Source: Billgrantia endophytica
GTDB lineage: Bacteria; Pseudomonadota; Gammaproteobacteria; Pseudomonadales; Halomonadaceae
Assembly: GCF_002879615.1 (NCBI RefSeq)
Contig: NZ_PNRF01000023.1
Coordinates: 46,944 to 110,943 of the forward strand
DNA: 64,000 nt
Direction: 5' to 3'
A program made the position numbers and the translations under genes. The notes under the pieces are model-generated. The model had not been told where the DNA came from. It searched no databases and was given only the letters and a program-made list of their open reading frames with translations. This document shows, in pieces, positions 8,755-18,295 of this stretch. Each line of letters starts with the position of its first letter. Positions within the stretch are counted from its first letter, which is position 1.

Positions 8755-9624
8755 ATGTCGACCCTGAAAGGGATCGTCAGCGTGCTGCTGCTGGTGGTCA
8801 ACACCCTGTTCTGGGGAATTCCCCTCGTGCTGCTGACCGCCCTCAAGCTGATCACGCCAGGCCGTCCATTGCGTCGAACCGTCCTGCAGGGTCTCAATCA
8901 CGTCGCCCTCAACTGGATAGGCTTCAACCTTTGGTGGATGCGCCACTGGCTCAGGCCGGACCTGAACATCTCGCTGCCCAAGGGATTGTCCCGGGAGAAA
9001 TGGTGGCTGGTACTGTCCAACCATCGCAGCTGGACCGATATCTTCATGCTGTTGATGGCCCTGCATCGGCGAATCCCCATGCCCCGTTTTTTCCTGAAGC
9101 GGCAACTGATCTGGGTGCCCGTCGTGGGGCTGGCCTGGTGGGCGCTGGAATTCCCTTTCATGCGCCGCTACACGAAGGCACAGCTGCAGCGGAAACCCCA
9201 CCTCTCCCGAATGGATCGCGAGGCGACCGAACGCATGTGCGAACGGGCCCGTGAAACGCCCATGGCCATTTTCAATTTCGTGGAAGGCACACGATTTACG
9301 CCGGCCAAGCGTGATGCCCAGGGCAGTCCGTTCCAGCATCTTCTTCGACCCAAGGCCGGCGGCATCGCCCAGGTCTTGAACCTGCTGGGCGATCGCCTCA
9401 GTGGAATCCTCGATGTGACATTGCGATACGATAACCCCAAGCCCACCTTCTGGGGTTTCCTGTGTGGTCGCGAAGGGCCGATCTCACTCGAAGCACGGTG
9501 CCTTGACGTTCCCGCCTGGATGCCGGAAGGCAGCTATTACGACGACCCGCACTACAAGGAGCGCTTCCACTCATGGCTCAATGCCCTGTGGCAGGAAAAG
9601 GACGAGGCGCTCGATTTGCGCTGA
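8755..9624 (+). CDS. YihG-type lysophospholipid acyltransferase
   Basis: 289-residue membrane-anchored acyltransferase of the PlsC superfamily. One or two N-terminal membrane segments (VLLLVVNTLFWGIPLVLLT) precede the catalytic HX4D motif in SNHRSWTD, then the substrate motif FVEGTRF and a PKAGG segment. In E. coli the YihG/PlsC enzymes acylate lysophosphatidic acid or tune phospholipid acyl chains. AAGGAG lies 6 bases before the ATG. The next gene starts inside its last 52 bases, so the two are translationally linked. Confidence 0.8.
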   Translation: MSTLKGIVSVLLLVVNTLFWGIPLVLLTALKLITPGRPLRRTVLQGLNHVALNWIGFNLWWMRHWLRPDLNISLPKGLSREKWWLVLSNHRSWTDIFMLLMALHRRIPMPRFFLKRQLIWVPVVGLAWWALEFPFMRRYTKAQLQRKPHLSRMDREATERMCERARETPMAIFNFVEGTRFTPAKRDAQGSPFQHLLRPKAGGIAQVLNLLGDRLSGILDVTLRYDNPKPTFWGFLCGREGPISLEARCLDVPAWMPEGSYYDDPHYKERFHSWLNALWQEKDEALDLR

Positions 9625-10511
9625 CATTCGCCGTCCTGCTGCTGTTGACGGCCTGTGCCGGTCGCAGCGGCGACGTCCAGCGCAGCGGAGACCCCGGCAT
9701 CGGCGGACAGTGGGTCACGGTACAGCGTGGCGACACCCTGGGCAGCATTGCTGCCCGGGCCGATGTCCCGTTGGCTCGATTGCAGCGCTTCAACCCCGAT
9801 GCCAACCCCAATCGCCTGGCGGTAGGCCAGCGTTTGCTGGTGCCTACGCAACAGGAACGGGCACCTTCCGGCGGCCCCTATCGCTACCAGATTCGACCCG
9901 GCGACACCTACTCGGGTATCGCCCGACGCTTCAAGACCACCCCTGCCCGTATCCAGTCGGCGAACCCCGGCACCGAGCCCACCCGGCTCAGGGTAGGCCA
10001 GGTGATTCAGGTTCCCCTGCAGGGCGCGGTGGCCAGTGCCGCTCCCGCCAGCGGTTCGCAAGGCACCGCCAGCTCGAGTGGCAGCGGCGCGACACGCACT
10101 CCCCCGCCAACGCCGGACACCAGCTCGCTGCCCGGTTCGGCCCGGAACTGGCCATGGCCATTGGATGATTATCGTGTGGTCAGGGCATTCGGCAGCGACA
10201 GCCGCGGAACGCTTCAGCCCATGCTGCTCGCCACCAGCCGAGGCGCCAGGGCCAAGGCCGTCGCTGACGGCGACGTGCGCTTCGCAGGCAGCATGCGCCA
10301 GCTCGGTCGGGTGGTGATCGTTCACCACCCGGACAACCTGCAGAGCGTCTATGCCCTGTGTGACTCGATACTGGTCGAAGATGGTGCCCGGATCAGCCGT
10401 GGCACGCCGGTATGCGAAGTGGGCTTCAGCAACACCACCGAACGCCACGACCTGCTCTTCGACCTGCGCCTGGGCGGCAAGCCGATCGATCCCCGTCGCG
10501 TGCTACGCTGA
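9573..10511 (+). CDS. Lipoprotein with two LysM domains and a degenerate LytM (M23) domain
   Basis: 312 residues, probably an envelope lipoprotein: a basic N-region, hydrophobic FALTFAVLLLL and lipobox LTAC. Two LysM repeats follow (about 45-90, VQRGDTLGSIAARADV; and 100-150, IRPGDTYSGIARRFKT). After an S/G/P-rich linker comes a LytM-like domain (about 190-312). The M23 zinc motifs HxGxD and HLHFE are replaced (HDLLFDL at the end), so it is probably an NlpD/EnvC-like activator of cell-wall amidases rather than a peptidase. The start overlaps the preceding acyltransferase by 52 bp, with AGGAG 11 bases upstream. Confidence 0.75.
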   Translation: MAQCPVAGKGRGARFALTFAVLLLLTACAGRSGDVQRSGDPGIGGQWVTVQRGDTLGSIAARADVPLARLQRFNPDANPNRLAVGQRLLVPTQQERAPSGGPYRYQIRPGDTYSGIARRFKTTPARIQSANPGTEPTRLRVGQVIQVPLQGAVASAAPASGSQGTASSSGSGATRTPPPTPDTSSLPGSARNWPWPLDDYRVVRAFGSDSRGTLQPMLLATSRGARAKAVADGDVRFAGSMRQLGRVVIVHHPDNLQSVYALCDSILVEDGARISRGTPVCEVGFSNTTERHDLLFDLRLGGKPIDPRRVLR

Positions 10512-10516
10512 TAGCC

Positions 10517-11155
10517 ATGTCGATATCCCACCAGGAAACGTGCGACATCCTGCTGGCCTCTCCCCGGTTGCAGCGGTTTTGCACGCTGCTCGGCGAACCC
10601 GAGGCCAGTGACATGCTGGACCGGCTGGATGACGAACTCGCCTGGCAGCAACCACGCCTACGACTCTATGGCCAAGAACGTCCGATCCCCCGGCAGCAGG
10701 TGTGGATGGGAGATGAAGCGGCGCGATACCGCTACTCCGGGCGCACCTTCACCCCGGAACCGTGGCACGCCGCCGTCGTGCGCATTCGTGACACCGTGAT
10801 AGACCGACTGGCGGGGAACGGCGTCATGGCGTCCTTCAACAGCGTCCTGCTCAACCGTTATGAAGACGGCAGCGACCGCATGGGCTGGCATAGCGACGAC
10901 GAGCCCGAACTCGGTTCCGACCCCCTGATAGCTGCCGTCAGCCTGGGTGCGGAGCGCCCGTTGCGTTTTCGCTGGAAGCAGGGGCTGGGCGCCCCCTTCA
11001 ATGTCTGGCTGCCTCATGACAGCCTGCTTCTCATGGACCGGGGTACGCAGGATCACTTGCAACATGCGCTCCTCCCCAGGCGTATCCCCGGCAAGCGGAT
11101 AAGCCTTACCTTTCGTCATGTTGCGGCAAGCGGCGGTATAGCCCCCACAGGATAG
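10517..11155 (+). CDS. AlkB-family 2-oxoglutarate/Fe(II) dioxygenase
   Basis: 212 residues. The double-stranded beta-helix iron ligands are His125 and Asp127 (GWHSDDEPELG) and His183 (DHLQHALLP), with the 2-oxoglutarate arginines in KRISLTFR. NRYEDGSDRMGWHSD is the family signature. It should remove alkyl lesions from DNA or RNA bases. It starts 5 bp after the lipoprotein stop codon, without a clear ribosome site, so it may be translationally coupled. Its 3' end overlaps the convergent O-antigen-ligase-like gene by 50 bp. Confidence 0.82.
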   Translation: MSISHQETCDILLASPRLQRFCTLLGEPEASDMLDRLDDELAWQQPRLRLYGQERPIPRQQVWMGDEAARYRYSGRTFTPEPWHAAVVRIRDTVIDRLAGNGVMASFNSVLLNRYEDGSDRMGWHSDDEPELGSDPLIAAVSLGAERPLRFRWKQGLGAPFNVWLPHDSLLLMDRGTQDHLQHALLPRRIPGKRISLTFRHVAASGGIAPTG

Positions 11156-12395
11156 TCAGCAGCAAGGCATAGACCATGCCGCCCATGGGGTAGGCAAGGA
11201 AACTGTAGGTCAGGCCGAAATCGATGAAGGCCACCGACAGCAACGTACCCGCGATGGCCAGCGCCCGCCTTTCCCCGGAGCCACTGCCGATTCCGCCGGC
11301 GAAGAGCCACAGGGGCGTGACATAGAGCGCCAGGAGCGTCAGCAACCCTGGCAGGCCACGCTTCACCCAGGCGTCGAGCACATCATTATGGGCATGCCAG
11401 AAACGTCCCAGTGACGCGTCCTGGACACCCTCTGCACCGCGCTCACGCATGGCATCCCGGTAGCCCCCGGTCCCCCAGCCGGTGACCGGCCGCTCGGCAA
11501 TCAGCTGGCTCGCCCCCTTCCACATCTCGAGCCGTGCACTGACCGAGGTCATCTCGTCATCCCCGGCCATGTACTGCTGCAGGCCGTTGATGGCGCTATG
11601 GACGCGTGGCGCGACGCCGGTCTGGGGCATCATGTAGAGACTGCCCAGCAGCGCCAGCAGGGACGCCACCAGTGCCAGGCGCCAGCGTAGCGACAGACGC
11701 TTGCCATGGCCGCGATAGAGCACCCAGATGGCCAGCGGCAGGCCAATCCAGCCCCCTCGTGAACCGGACAATGCCGAGGCCGCCAGTCCTGCGAGTCCAC
11801 CTAGCGCCAACAGCAGCGTCCAGCGCCAACGCTCGTGACGCGTCAGCGCCCAACCGAGGCCGGCAAAGCACAGCAGCCCGGCCAGCAGACCCAGGTTGCC
11901 GAACAGGATGGCATGCAGGGGATCATGGCCATCGGCACGAGCGGTCTTCTCGATGATACGTTGCCATAACGCCCAGGTGCCGGCGGAGAGGCTTCCCAGA
12001 GCGAGCCCGGCCCATAGCCAGGCCGCGGAAGGCCTGAGCCTGGACAAGGCGACCAATGCCACCATGGAAAGCCAGATCGGCCAGGCATCGCGCAGACCCT
12101 TGAACCCCATGCCATGACCGGATTCCATCAGCACCCAGCTCAGGCCATAGAGTAGCAATACCCCCATCAGCACCTTGTCATGGCGCTGCGGGAAATCGTT
12201 CGCCGGGTACTCGCCGGCTGCCAGGGCGGCCACTGTCAGCAACAGTGGCACCACAACCAGTACCGGCCAGGGCAATATCAGGAATGCACTACCGGCAAAC
12301 ACCAATGCCATGGCCGCAAGGGGGCCATGGCATGGGTCTCGGAAACGCCGTGGAAAGATCACGGCCATCGGCCGGTAGTGTTCATTGTCGATCAT
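11106..12395 (-). CDS. O-antigen ligase / polymerase (WaaL/Wzy_C) family membrane protein
   Basis: 429 residues with about ten to twelve hydrophobic segments. The Wzy_C signature region is clear: ALSGSRGGWIGLPL, then RLEMWKGASQLIAERPVTGWGTGGYRDAM and HAHNDVLDAWVKRGLPGLLTL, the large periplasmic loop used by ligases that move undecaprenyl-linked glycans to an acceptor. It is last in the polysaccharide operon, 37 bp after glmS. A second polymerase-like protein lies at 21265, so this one may be the ligase and that one the polymerase; the reverse cannot be excluded. Confidence 0.72.
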   Translation of the reverse strand: MIDNEHYRPMAVIFPRRFRDPCHGPLAAMALVFAGSAFLILPWPVLVVVPLLLTVAALAAGEYPANDFPQRHDKVLMGVLLLYGLSWVLMESGHGMGFKGLRDAWPIWLSMVALVALSRLRPSAAWLWAGLALGSLSAGTWALWQRIIEKTARADGHDPLHAILFGNLGLLAGLLCFAGLGWALTRHERWRWTLLLALGGLAGLAASALSGSRGGWIGLPLAIWVLYRGHGKRLSLRWRLALVASLLALLGSLYMMPQTGVAPRVHSAINGLQQYMAGDDEMTSVSARLEMWKGASQLIAERPVTGWGTGGYRDAMRERGAEGVQDASLGRFWHAHNDVLDAWVKRGLPGLLTLLALYVTPLWLFAGGIGSGSGERRALAIAGTLLSVAFIDFGLTYSFLAYPMGGMVYALLLTILWGLYRRLPQHDER

Positions 12396-12432
12396 GTCGT
12401 TTGCTCAAGCGGATTCCTTCACTGCCGGCTTC

Positions 12433-14286
12433 TTACTCCACCGTGACGGACTTGGCCAGATTGCGCGGCTGGTCGACATCCGTGCCGCGAGCCACCGCGA
12501 CGTGATAGGCCAGTAGCTGCAACGGTACGGTGTAGAGGATGGGCGCCAGGTAGTGACAGCACGCCGGAACGGTGACGACGGACAGCCCCTCCCCGGACTG
12601 CACGCCGCTTTCCGGATCAGAGAATACCAGCAGTTCACCCCCCCTGGCACGCACCTCCTGCAGGTTGGACTTGAGCTTTTCCAGCAGGCCGTCCATTGGC
12701 GCCATCGCGATGACCGGCATGGTCTCGTCGACGAGCGCCAGGGGCCCGTGCTTGAGCTCCCCCGCCGCATGGGCCTCGGCATGAATATAGGAGATTTCCT
12801 TGAGCTTGAGTGCCCCCTCCATCGCGATGGGCATCTGCGGGCCGCGCCCCAGGAACAGGGCATGCCGGTAAGTGGCCAGCTTCCCGGCTACCGAGGTGAT
12901 CTCTTCGTCGAGCGCCACGGCGTCACCCAGCAGGGTCGGCAGATAACGCAACCGGTGCACCAGTCGCGCCGTCAATTCCGCATCACCACCCCGCACCTGG
13001 CGCAGTGCAAGCGTCACCAGCATCAGGGCCGTCAGCTGGGTGGTAAAGGCCTTGGTCGAGGCCACGCCGATTTCCGGGCCGGCATGGGTCATCAAGGCCA
13101 GGTCGGACTCGCGCACCAGCGAACTGCCGGGCACATTGCAGATCGCCAGGCTGCCGACATAGGCATCGCCATCCTGCCGCTTGCGCGCATGGCGCAAGGC
13201 CGCGAGCGTGTCGGCCGTCTCGCCGGACTGCGAGAGAGTCAGGAACAGGGTCCCCGGGGGAGCCACGACCTGGCGATAGCGATACTCAGAGGCGATCTCG
13301 ACCTGGCAGGGCACTCCGGCCAGTTCCTCCAGCCAGTAGCGTGCCACCATGCCCGCATGATAGCTGGTGCCGCAGGCGACGATATGCACCTGACGGGTAC
13401 CGGCAAGGAGTCGTTCCGCCCTGGGCCCAAGCGCCTCGACCAGCACCCGATCGGTGCCAAGGCGACCTTCCAGCGCGTTGGCAACCGCCACGGGCTGTTC
13501 ATGGATCTCCTTGAGCATATAGTGTGCAAACCCACCCTTGCCCACCGCCTGGTCATCATGCTCGTAATGCACCGTCTCGCGCACTACCGGCACACGCCCG
13601 CCATTCGAGGCCAGGCCCTGAACGTCACATCCCTCGCGGGTAATGATGACCATATCCCCGTCGTCGAGATAGAGAAAACGGTCGGTGACGGTCAGCAGGG
13701 CCAAGGGGTCCGACCCCAGGTAATAGCCGTGCTCGCCGACACCCACTACCAGGGGGCTGCCCTGGCGCGCCCCGATGACCCGATCGGGTTCGTCGGCATG
13801 GATCACACCCAGGGCGTAGGCCCCGTCGAGTCGCTGTACCGCCCGCTCCACTGCCGTGGCCAGCGATGATGTCGAGCGCATTTCACGTTCGACCAGATGG
13901 GCGATCACTTCGGTATCGGTTTCCGACGTGAAGAGAAAACCGTCGGACACGAGTTCGGCCTTGAGTGCCAGGTGGTTCTCGATGATGCCGTTGTGCACGA
14001 CCGCGATTCGTCCTGAAACATGGGGATGGGCATTGTCCTGACTTGGCTGGCCGTGCGTCGCCCAGCGAGTGTGGGCGATACCGGTCATGCCGACCAGGGG
14101 GGCGGCGGCCAGCACCCGCTCCAGTGCGGCCACCTTGCCGACTTCGCGCGCGCGACCGATCCGGCCGGGAGCTTCCACCAGCGCGACACCGGCCGAATCA
14201 TAGCCACGGTATTCGAGACGCTTGAGACCTTCCATCAGTACGGGCAGGACGTTGTCCGAACCCACGGCAGCTACGATGCCACACAT
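12433..14286 (-). CDS. glmS: Glutamine--fructose-6-phosphate aminotransferase (isomerizing)
   Basis: 617 residues. The mature N-terminus CGIVAAVG gives the catalytic glutaminase Cys. The two SIS domains have LSQSGETADTLAAL and LGRGPQMPIAMEGALKLKEI with AEAHAAGELKHGPLAL, and the protein ends DQPRNLAKSVTVE. It makes glucosamine-6-phosphate, the entry to UDP-GlcNAc. The ATG at 14286 has GGAGGAG 5 bases upstream. It is embedded in the polysaccharide operon rather than next to glmU and the atp operon as in enteric bacteria, which ties precursor supply to this amino-sugar-rich polymer. Confidence 0.93.
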   Translation of the reverse strand: MCGIVAAVGSDNVLPVLMEGLKRLEYRGYDSAGVALVEAPGRIGRAREVGKVAALERVLAAAPLVGMTGIAHTRWATHGQPSQDNAHPHVSGRIAVVHNGIIENHLALKAELVSDGFLFTSETDTEVIAHLVEREMRSTSSLATAVERAVQRLDGAYALGVIHADEPDRVIGARQGSPLVVGVGEHGYYLGSDPLALLTVTDRFLYLDDGDMVIITREGCDVQGLASNGGRVPVVRETVHYEHDDQAVGKGGFAHYMLKEIHEQPVAVANALEGRLGTDRVLVEALGPRAERLLAGTRQVHIVACGTSYHAGMVARYWLEELAGVPCQVEIASEYRYRQVVAPPGTLFLTLSQSGETADTLAALRHARKRQDGDAYVGSLAICNVPGSSLVRESDLALMTHAGPEIGVASTKAFTTQLTALMLVTLALRQVRGGDAELTARLVHRLRYLPTLLGDAVALDEEITSVAGKLATYRHALFLGRGPQMPIAMEGALKLKEISYIHAEAHAAGELKHGPLALVDETMPVIAMAPMDGLLEKLKSNLQEVRARGGELLVFSDPESGVQSGEGLSVVTVPACCHYLAPILYTVPLQLLAYHVAVARGTDVDQPRNLAKSVTVE

Positions 14287-14368
14287 GTTGACTCCTCCAT
14301 GAACGGTGCCTCGGGCCAATCCCGGGCCGTGATGCGTTTGTCGTTACCCTTTCCGACCGATTCAACGC

Positions 14369-16336
14369 CTAACCCTGGCGCTCGAGTGCCGGGCGCAACC
14401 GGGTAACGGCCGCCGGTGCAGGACGTGCCTCGGCGTCGCGCCGCTGCTTCTCGCTCCATACCAGGTCGACGATCTCCCCCTGGGGCCGGTAGGCGGTCGG
14501 CGCCTCCAGCAGCAGCTCGCGAATGCCATCGTGGTGAAAGTTGCGGCAGGCTTCGAACAGCCGGTCGAGGTAACCCTCCAGCTTCGGCCACTCCCAGTAC
14601 ACCTCCTGCGCGGTCATGACCCTCGGGTGTGAGGTCGGCGAGACGTCGTCGCCCACCAGCAGCTCCTCATAGAGCTTTTCACCGGGACGCAGGCCGCTAT
14701 AGGCAATGGCGATATCACCGTCGGGGTGACGCTCGTCACGCACCTTCAACCCCGAGAGCCGTACCATCTGGCGGGCCAGTTCGGCGATCTTGACCGGCTC
14801 GCCCATGTCGAGCACGAAGACATCACCGCCCCGTGCCATGGCACCCGCCTGGATGACCAGCTGTGCCGCCTCGGGAATGGTCATGAAGTAGCGCGTGATC
14901 TCGGGATGGGTCACGGTGATCGGCCCACCGGACTGGATCTGCTCGCGGAACAGGGGCACCACCGAGCCGCTGGAACCCAGCACGTTGCCGAAGCGCACCA
15001 TGCAGAACCGGGTCCCGGACCGACGGTCGGCAAAGGCCTGGCAAATCAGCTCCGCCAGTCGCTTGCTCGTGCCCATGACGTTGGTGGGCCGCACTGCCTT
15101 GTCGGTGGAAACCAGCACGAAGGTCTCGACCCGGGCGGCAATGGCGGCATGGGCCGTGGCCAGCGTACCAAAGACATTGTTGCGGACCCCCTCCACCACG
15201 TTGTGCTCCACCATCGGCACATGCTTGTAGGCAGCCGCGTGGTAAACGGTATTCACGTCGAAGGCCTTCATGACGGTGGCCATGCGCTGGCGATGCTGCA
15301 CGGAACCCAGCAACGCCTTGATAGAGACATCCAGCCCTTCCGCCTCGGCGATACGCCGCAACTCCTGCTCGATGCTGTAGAGGCCGAATTCGGACAGCTC
15401 GAGCAGCAACAGACGCCTCGGAGCGTGTCGCAGTATCTGACGACACAGCTCCGAGCCGATCGAACCGCCGGCACCGGTCACCATGACCACCTTGCCGCGG
15501 ATATTGGCGTCCATCAGGGCCGGATTGGGCGGTACCGGATCGCGACCCAGCAGGTCCTCGACCGCCACGTCACGCACCTCGCTGATCCGGGCACGCCCGG
15601 TCACCATGTCGGCGACGCCGGGGATGGTCTGTACCGGAAAGCCCTGCGGCTCCAGCTCGGCCAGGATCTCGCGACGGCGGCCCCGGCTGGCGCTGGGCAT
15701 CGCCAGCAGGACCCGTTCGGCACCGTAGGTGTCGGCCAGGTAACCCAGTTGCCGTGGCGGATAGACCTTGAGGCCTTCGATATAAGTGTTCTGCAGGCTT
15801 GCCGCATCATCAACGAAGGCGATCGGCAGATACTCCTGGCCGTGGCTCAGGGAGACCGACAGTTGACGGCCCGCCGAGCCGGCGCCATAGATCACGACCC
15901 GCGGCTTGTGACGGATCTGGCTGCGCAGATAGAGGGCGCGCAGGCCGAACCGCACGCCCCCGATGGTCAGCAGCGCCAGCATGGCGTAGATGAAAGGCAC
16001 CGATCGGGGAATGCCAAGTGCAAACAGGTAGCTGGCCAGCGGCAAGGACAAAGCCGATACCGTGACCCCGATGAAAACGGCACGAATCGCCTTGTGGCCC
16101 AAGTAACGAATGACCGCCCGGTAGAAGCCCAGCCGGATGTAGATCGCCAGGCTCAATGGAATCATCACCAGCAGCGCAGCCCAGGTACGCGGCTCCGTCA
16201 GCGGCGCCCAGTTCTCCAGACGCAGCAGCATGGCCAGCAGAAAGCTGACCGCGATCAGCACACAGTCGACCAGCAACTGGATGGTGCGCTTGTGTCGTCG
16301 CGGCAGGCGAAACAACGGTTGCAGCATATCTCGCAT
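14369..16336 (-). CDS. wbpM: UDP-GlcNAc 4,6-dehydratase, membrane-anchored (WbpM/PglF/CapD family)
   Basis: 655 residues. Four N-terminal membrane segments are followed by a first Rossmann-like domain (VVIYGAGSAGRQL) and a C-terminal SDR domain (VMVTGAGGSIGSELCRQIL) with STDKAVRPTNVMGTSKR; the usual catalytic Tyr is Met in the large WbpM class. GLRPGEKLYEELL is conserved. It should convert UDP-GlcNAc to the 4-keto-6-deoxy sugar, the first step to di-N-acetylbacillosamine; the adjacent PglE-, PglD- and PglC-like genes agree. The ATG at 16336 has GGAGAG 6 bases upstream; a reading from 16390 lacks this. Confidence 0.87.
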   Translation of the reverse strand: MRDMLQPLFRLPRRHKRTIQLLVDCVLIAVSFLLAMLLRLENWAPLTEPRTWAALLVMIPLSLAIYIRLGFYRAVIRYLGHKAIRAVFIGVTVSALSLPLASYLFALGIPRSVPFIYAMLALLTIGGVRFGLRALYLRSQIRHKPRVVIYGAGSAGRQLSVSLSHGQEYLPIAFVDDAASLQNTYIEGLKVYPPRQLGYLADTYGAERVLLAMPSASRGRRREILAELEPQGFPVQTIPGVADMVTGRARISEVRDVAVEDLLGRDPVPPNPALMDANIRGKVVMVTGAGGSIGSELCRQILRHAPRRLLLLELSEFGLYSIEQELRRIAEAEGLDVSIKALLGSVQHRQRMATVMKAFDVNTVYHAAAYKHVPMVEHNVVEGVRNNVFGTLATAHAAIAARVETFVLVSTDKAVRPTNVMGTSKRLAELICQAFADRRSGTRFCMVRFGNVLGSSGSVVPLFREQIQSGGPITVTHPEITRYFMTIPEAAQLVIQAGAMARGGDVFVLDMGEPVKIAELARQMVRLSGLKVRDERHPDGDIAIAYSGLRPGEKLYEELLVGDDVSPTSHPRVMTAQEVYWEWPKLEGYLDRLFEACRNFHHDGIRELLLEAPTAYRPQGEIVDLVWSEKQRRDAEARPAPAAVTRLRPALERQG

Positions 16337-16394
16337 GATCGTCTCTCCATGACCGGCAGGCGCCCGATGCCCCTGCCCCTCCTCTGACACGGCC

Positions 16395-17579
16395 TCAGGC
16401 GCGGGCCTCGGCCATCACGTCGCTCAGTACCTGGCAGGTCTTGTCGACTTCGGCCCCGGTGAGTGTCGGGTGGCAAAGGAACATCAGGCTGGTCTCGCCA
16501 AGTTCGCGCGCGACCGGCAAGGGCTCGGACGGCCGCCATCCGGTGCCGTCGAAGGCCGCCTCTCGATACACCTCCGAGCAGGAGCCCGAAAAACACGGCA
16601 CGCCCCGCTCGACGATCGCCGTCATGATGCGGTCCCGATGCCAGCCTGGGGCGAGCCGCTCGGGTTCCACGAAGACGTAACACTTGTAGGCGGCGTGCTC
16701 GATGTGAGCGGGTATGGCCGGTGCCCTCAGGCCCGGGCAGCCGGCAGCGGTTTCCCAGATGCGCTCGGCATGGGCTCGGCGAGCCGCCGCCCAGGTTGGC
16801 AGGCGGGAAAGCTGGATGCGGCCGATGGCGGACTGCATCTCGGTCAGTCGCCAGTTGGTGCCAAAGCTCTCGTGGAGCCAGCGAAAGCCAGGGGGGTGCT
16901 CGCGCTCGTGGACCGCCTCCCAGCTCTTTCCGTGGTCCTTGTAGGCCCACATGCGCTGCCACAGTCCGCGATCACTGGTGGTGACCATCCCACCCTCGCC
17001 ACCCGTCGTCATGATCTTGTCCTGACAGAACGACCAGCAGCCCACATGGCCGATGGAACCGACGCTGCGACCCTGGTAGCGGGCGCCATGGGCCTGGGCG
17101 CAGTCTTCGATGATGGCGAGGCCGTGTCGCTCCGCCAGCGCCATCAACCCGTCCATCTCGCATGGCCAGCCCGCCAGGTGCACGGCGAGGATGGCCCGGG
17201 TGCGCGGGGTGATCCTCCCGGCCACGGTGGCGGCGGTAATGTTCTGGGAGTCCCGGTCGACATCGGCGAAAACGGGTACCGCTCCCGCCGTCACGATGCT
17301 GGAGACCGAGGCCAGGAAGGTCCGTGAGGTGACGATCACCTCGTCACCCTGCCCTTCGCCGATACCCAGCCCCTTCAGCGCCAGATCCAGGGCAAGCGTG
17401 CCATTGGCCACGGCGATGGCATGCCCCGTCCCGACAACGCGGGCGAACTCCCGCTCGAATTCCCGGCCCACTTGACCTGTCCAGTAATTCACCTCGTTGC
17501 CAAGCAGCACACGGCTAACGGCATCCGCCTCTTCCTCGGTAAAGGAAGGCCAGGGAGAAAAAGGCCCATTGAGCATCAT
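16395..17579 (-). CDS. pglE: PLP-dependent 4-amino-sugar aminotransferase (PglE-like, DegT family)
   Basis: 394 residues of the DegT/DnrJ/EryC1 family. It shows VANGTLALDLALKGLG, EVIVTSRTFLASVSSI, IIEDCAQAHGARY and the PLP lysine in FCQDKIMTTGGEGGMV. By position between a WbpM/PglF dehydratase and a PglD acetyltransferase it should aminate C4 of UDP-4-keto-6-deoxy-GlcNAc. Its ATG overlaps the stop of the acetyltransferase gene (ATGA), indicating translational coupling. The WbpE-type enzyme at 28712 is a separate family member for C3 amination. Confidence 0.82.
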   Translation of the reverse strand: MMLNGPFSPWPSFTEEEADAVSRVLLGNEVNYWTGQVGREFEREFARVVGTGHAIAVANGTLALDLALKGLGIGEGQGDEVIVTSRTFLASVSSIVTAGAVPVFADVDRDSQNITAATVAGRITPRTRAILAVHLAGWPCEMDGLMALAERHGLAIIEDCAQAHGARYQGRSVGSIGHVGCWSFCQDKIMTTGGEGGMVTTSDRGLWQRMWAYKDHGKSWEAVHEREHPPGFRWLHESFGTNWRLTEMQSAIGRIQLSRLPTWAAARRAHAERIWETAAGCPGLRAPAIPAHIEHAAYKCYVFVEPERLAPGWHRDRIMTAIVERGVPCFSGSCSEVYREAAFDGTGWRPSEPLPVARELGETSLMFLCHPTLTGAEVDKTCQVLSDVMAEARA

Positions 17580-18295
17580 GACCTTCCTTGTGTTGAAAGA
17601 AGGCCGAGCCGTTTTGCCAGGGAGGCATCCCGGAACAGCAGCTCTTTCCTGGTCGCGTCAGTGGCGGGGTAAAGCGGGCGGGCCGGTATGCCGGCCACCA
17701 CGAGCCCGTCGGCGATGTCCCCGATGACGGCGGCGCCGGCACCGACCATTACCCCCTCGCCAATGGCAACGCCCTGGCGTACAGAGGCGCCCACGCCGAT
17801 CCAGGTGCCGCGGCCGACCTCCACATCACCGGATACGTTTGCCCCCGGGGCCACGTGCACGCAGGTGCCGAGGCGACAGTCATGTCCAACCGTTGCCCCG
17901 GTATTGACGATCGAGCCCATGCCCAGCTCGGCAAAGGCATTGATCACCGCCCCGGCAACCACCACGCCGCCGCTGCCTAGCCGCGCCATCGGGCTGACCG
18001 TGGCGCGGGGATGCACCAGCGTGACCAGCCGGGCCCCGTGGGAGGCCAGTGCCTCCAGCTTGGTTTCACGGATGGCGTTATGGCCGATGGCGACCACTAC
18101 GCCGTCGTAGTCGGGCAGATCGTGCAGCAACATGGCCAGGGTTCCCTTGACGCGCCAATATTCGAGCCGGGCCTTGCCGGGCCAGGCATCGTCATAGAAC
18201 ACCACCTCCTGCCAGCCGGACTGGATGGCGATGTCCGCCACGACCTTGCCGTGGCCGCTGGCCCCCAGGATGGCGAGACGCCGACGGTTAGTCAT
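17576..18295 (-). CDS. pglD: PglD/NeuD-type sugar O/N-acetyltransferase
   Basis: 239 residues. The N-terminal nucleotide-sugar-binding half has LAILGASGHGKVVADIA; the C-terminal half is a left-handed beta-helix with repeats such as ASVGHDCRLG-like turns (HPRATVSPMARLGSG, NTGATVGHDCRLGTCVHV). The His in GATVGHDC matches the catalytic base of PglD. It should acetylate the C4 amine to give UDP-di-N-acetylbacillosamine. The ATG at 18295 has GGAGGT 4-5 bases upstream. It overlaps the pglC-like gene by 8 bp and pglE by 4 bp. Confidence 0.82.
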   Translation of the reverse strand: MTNRRRLAILGASGHGKVVADIAIQSGWQEVVFYDDAWPGKARLEYWRVKGTLAMLLHDLPDYDGVVVAIGHNAIRETKLEALASHGARLVTLVHPRATVSPMARLGSGGVVVAGAVINAFAELGMGSIVNTGATVGHDCRLGTCVHVAPGANVSGDVEVGRGTWIGVGASVRQGVAIGEGVMVGAGAAVIGDIADGLVVAGIPARPLYPATDATRKELLFRDASLAKRLGLLSTQGRS

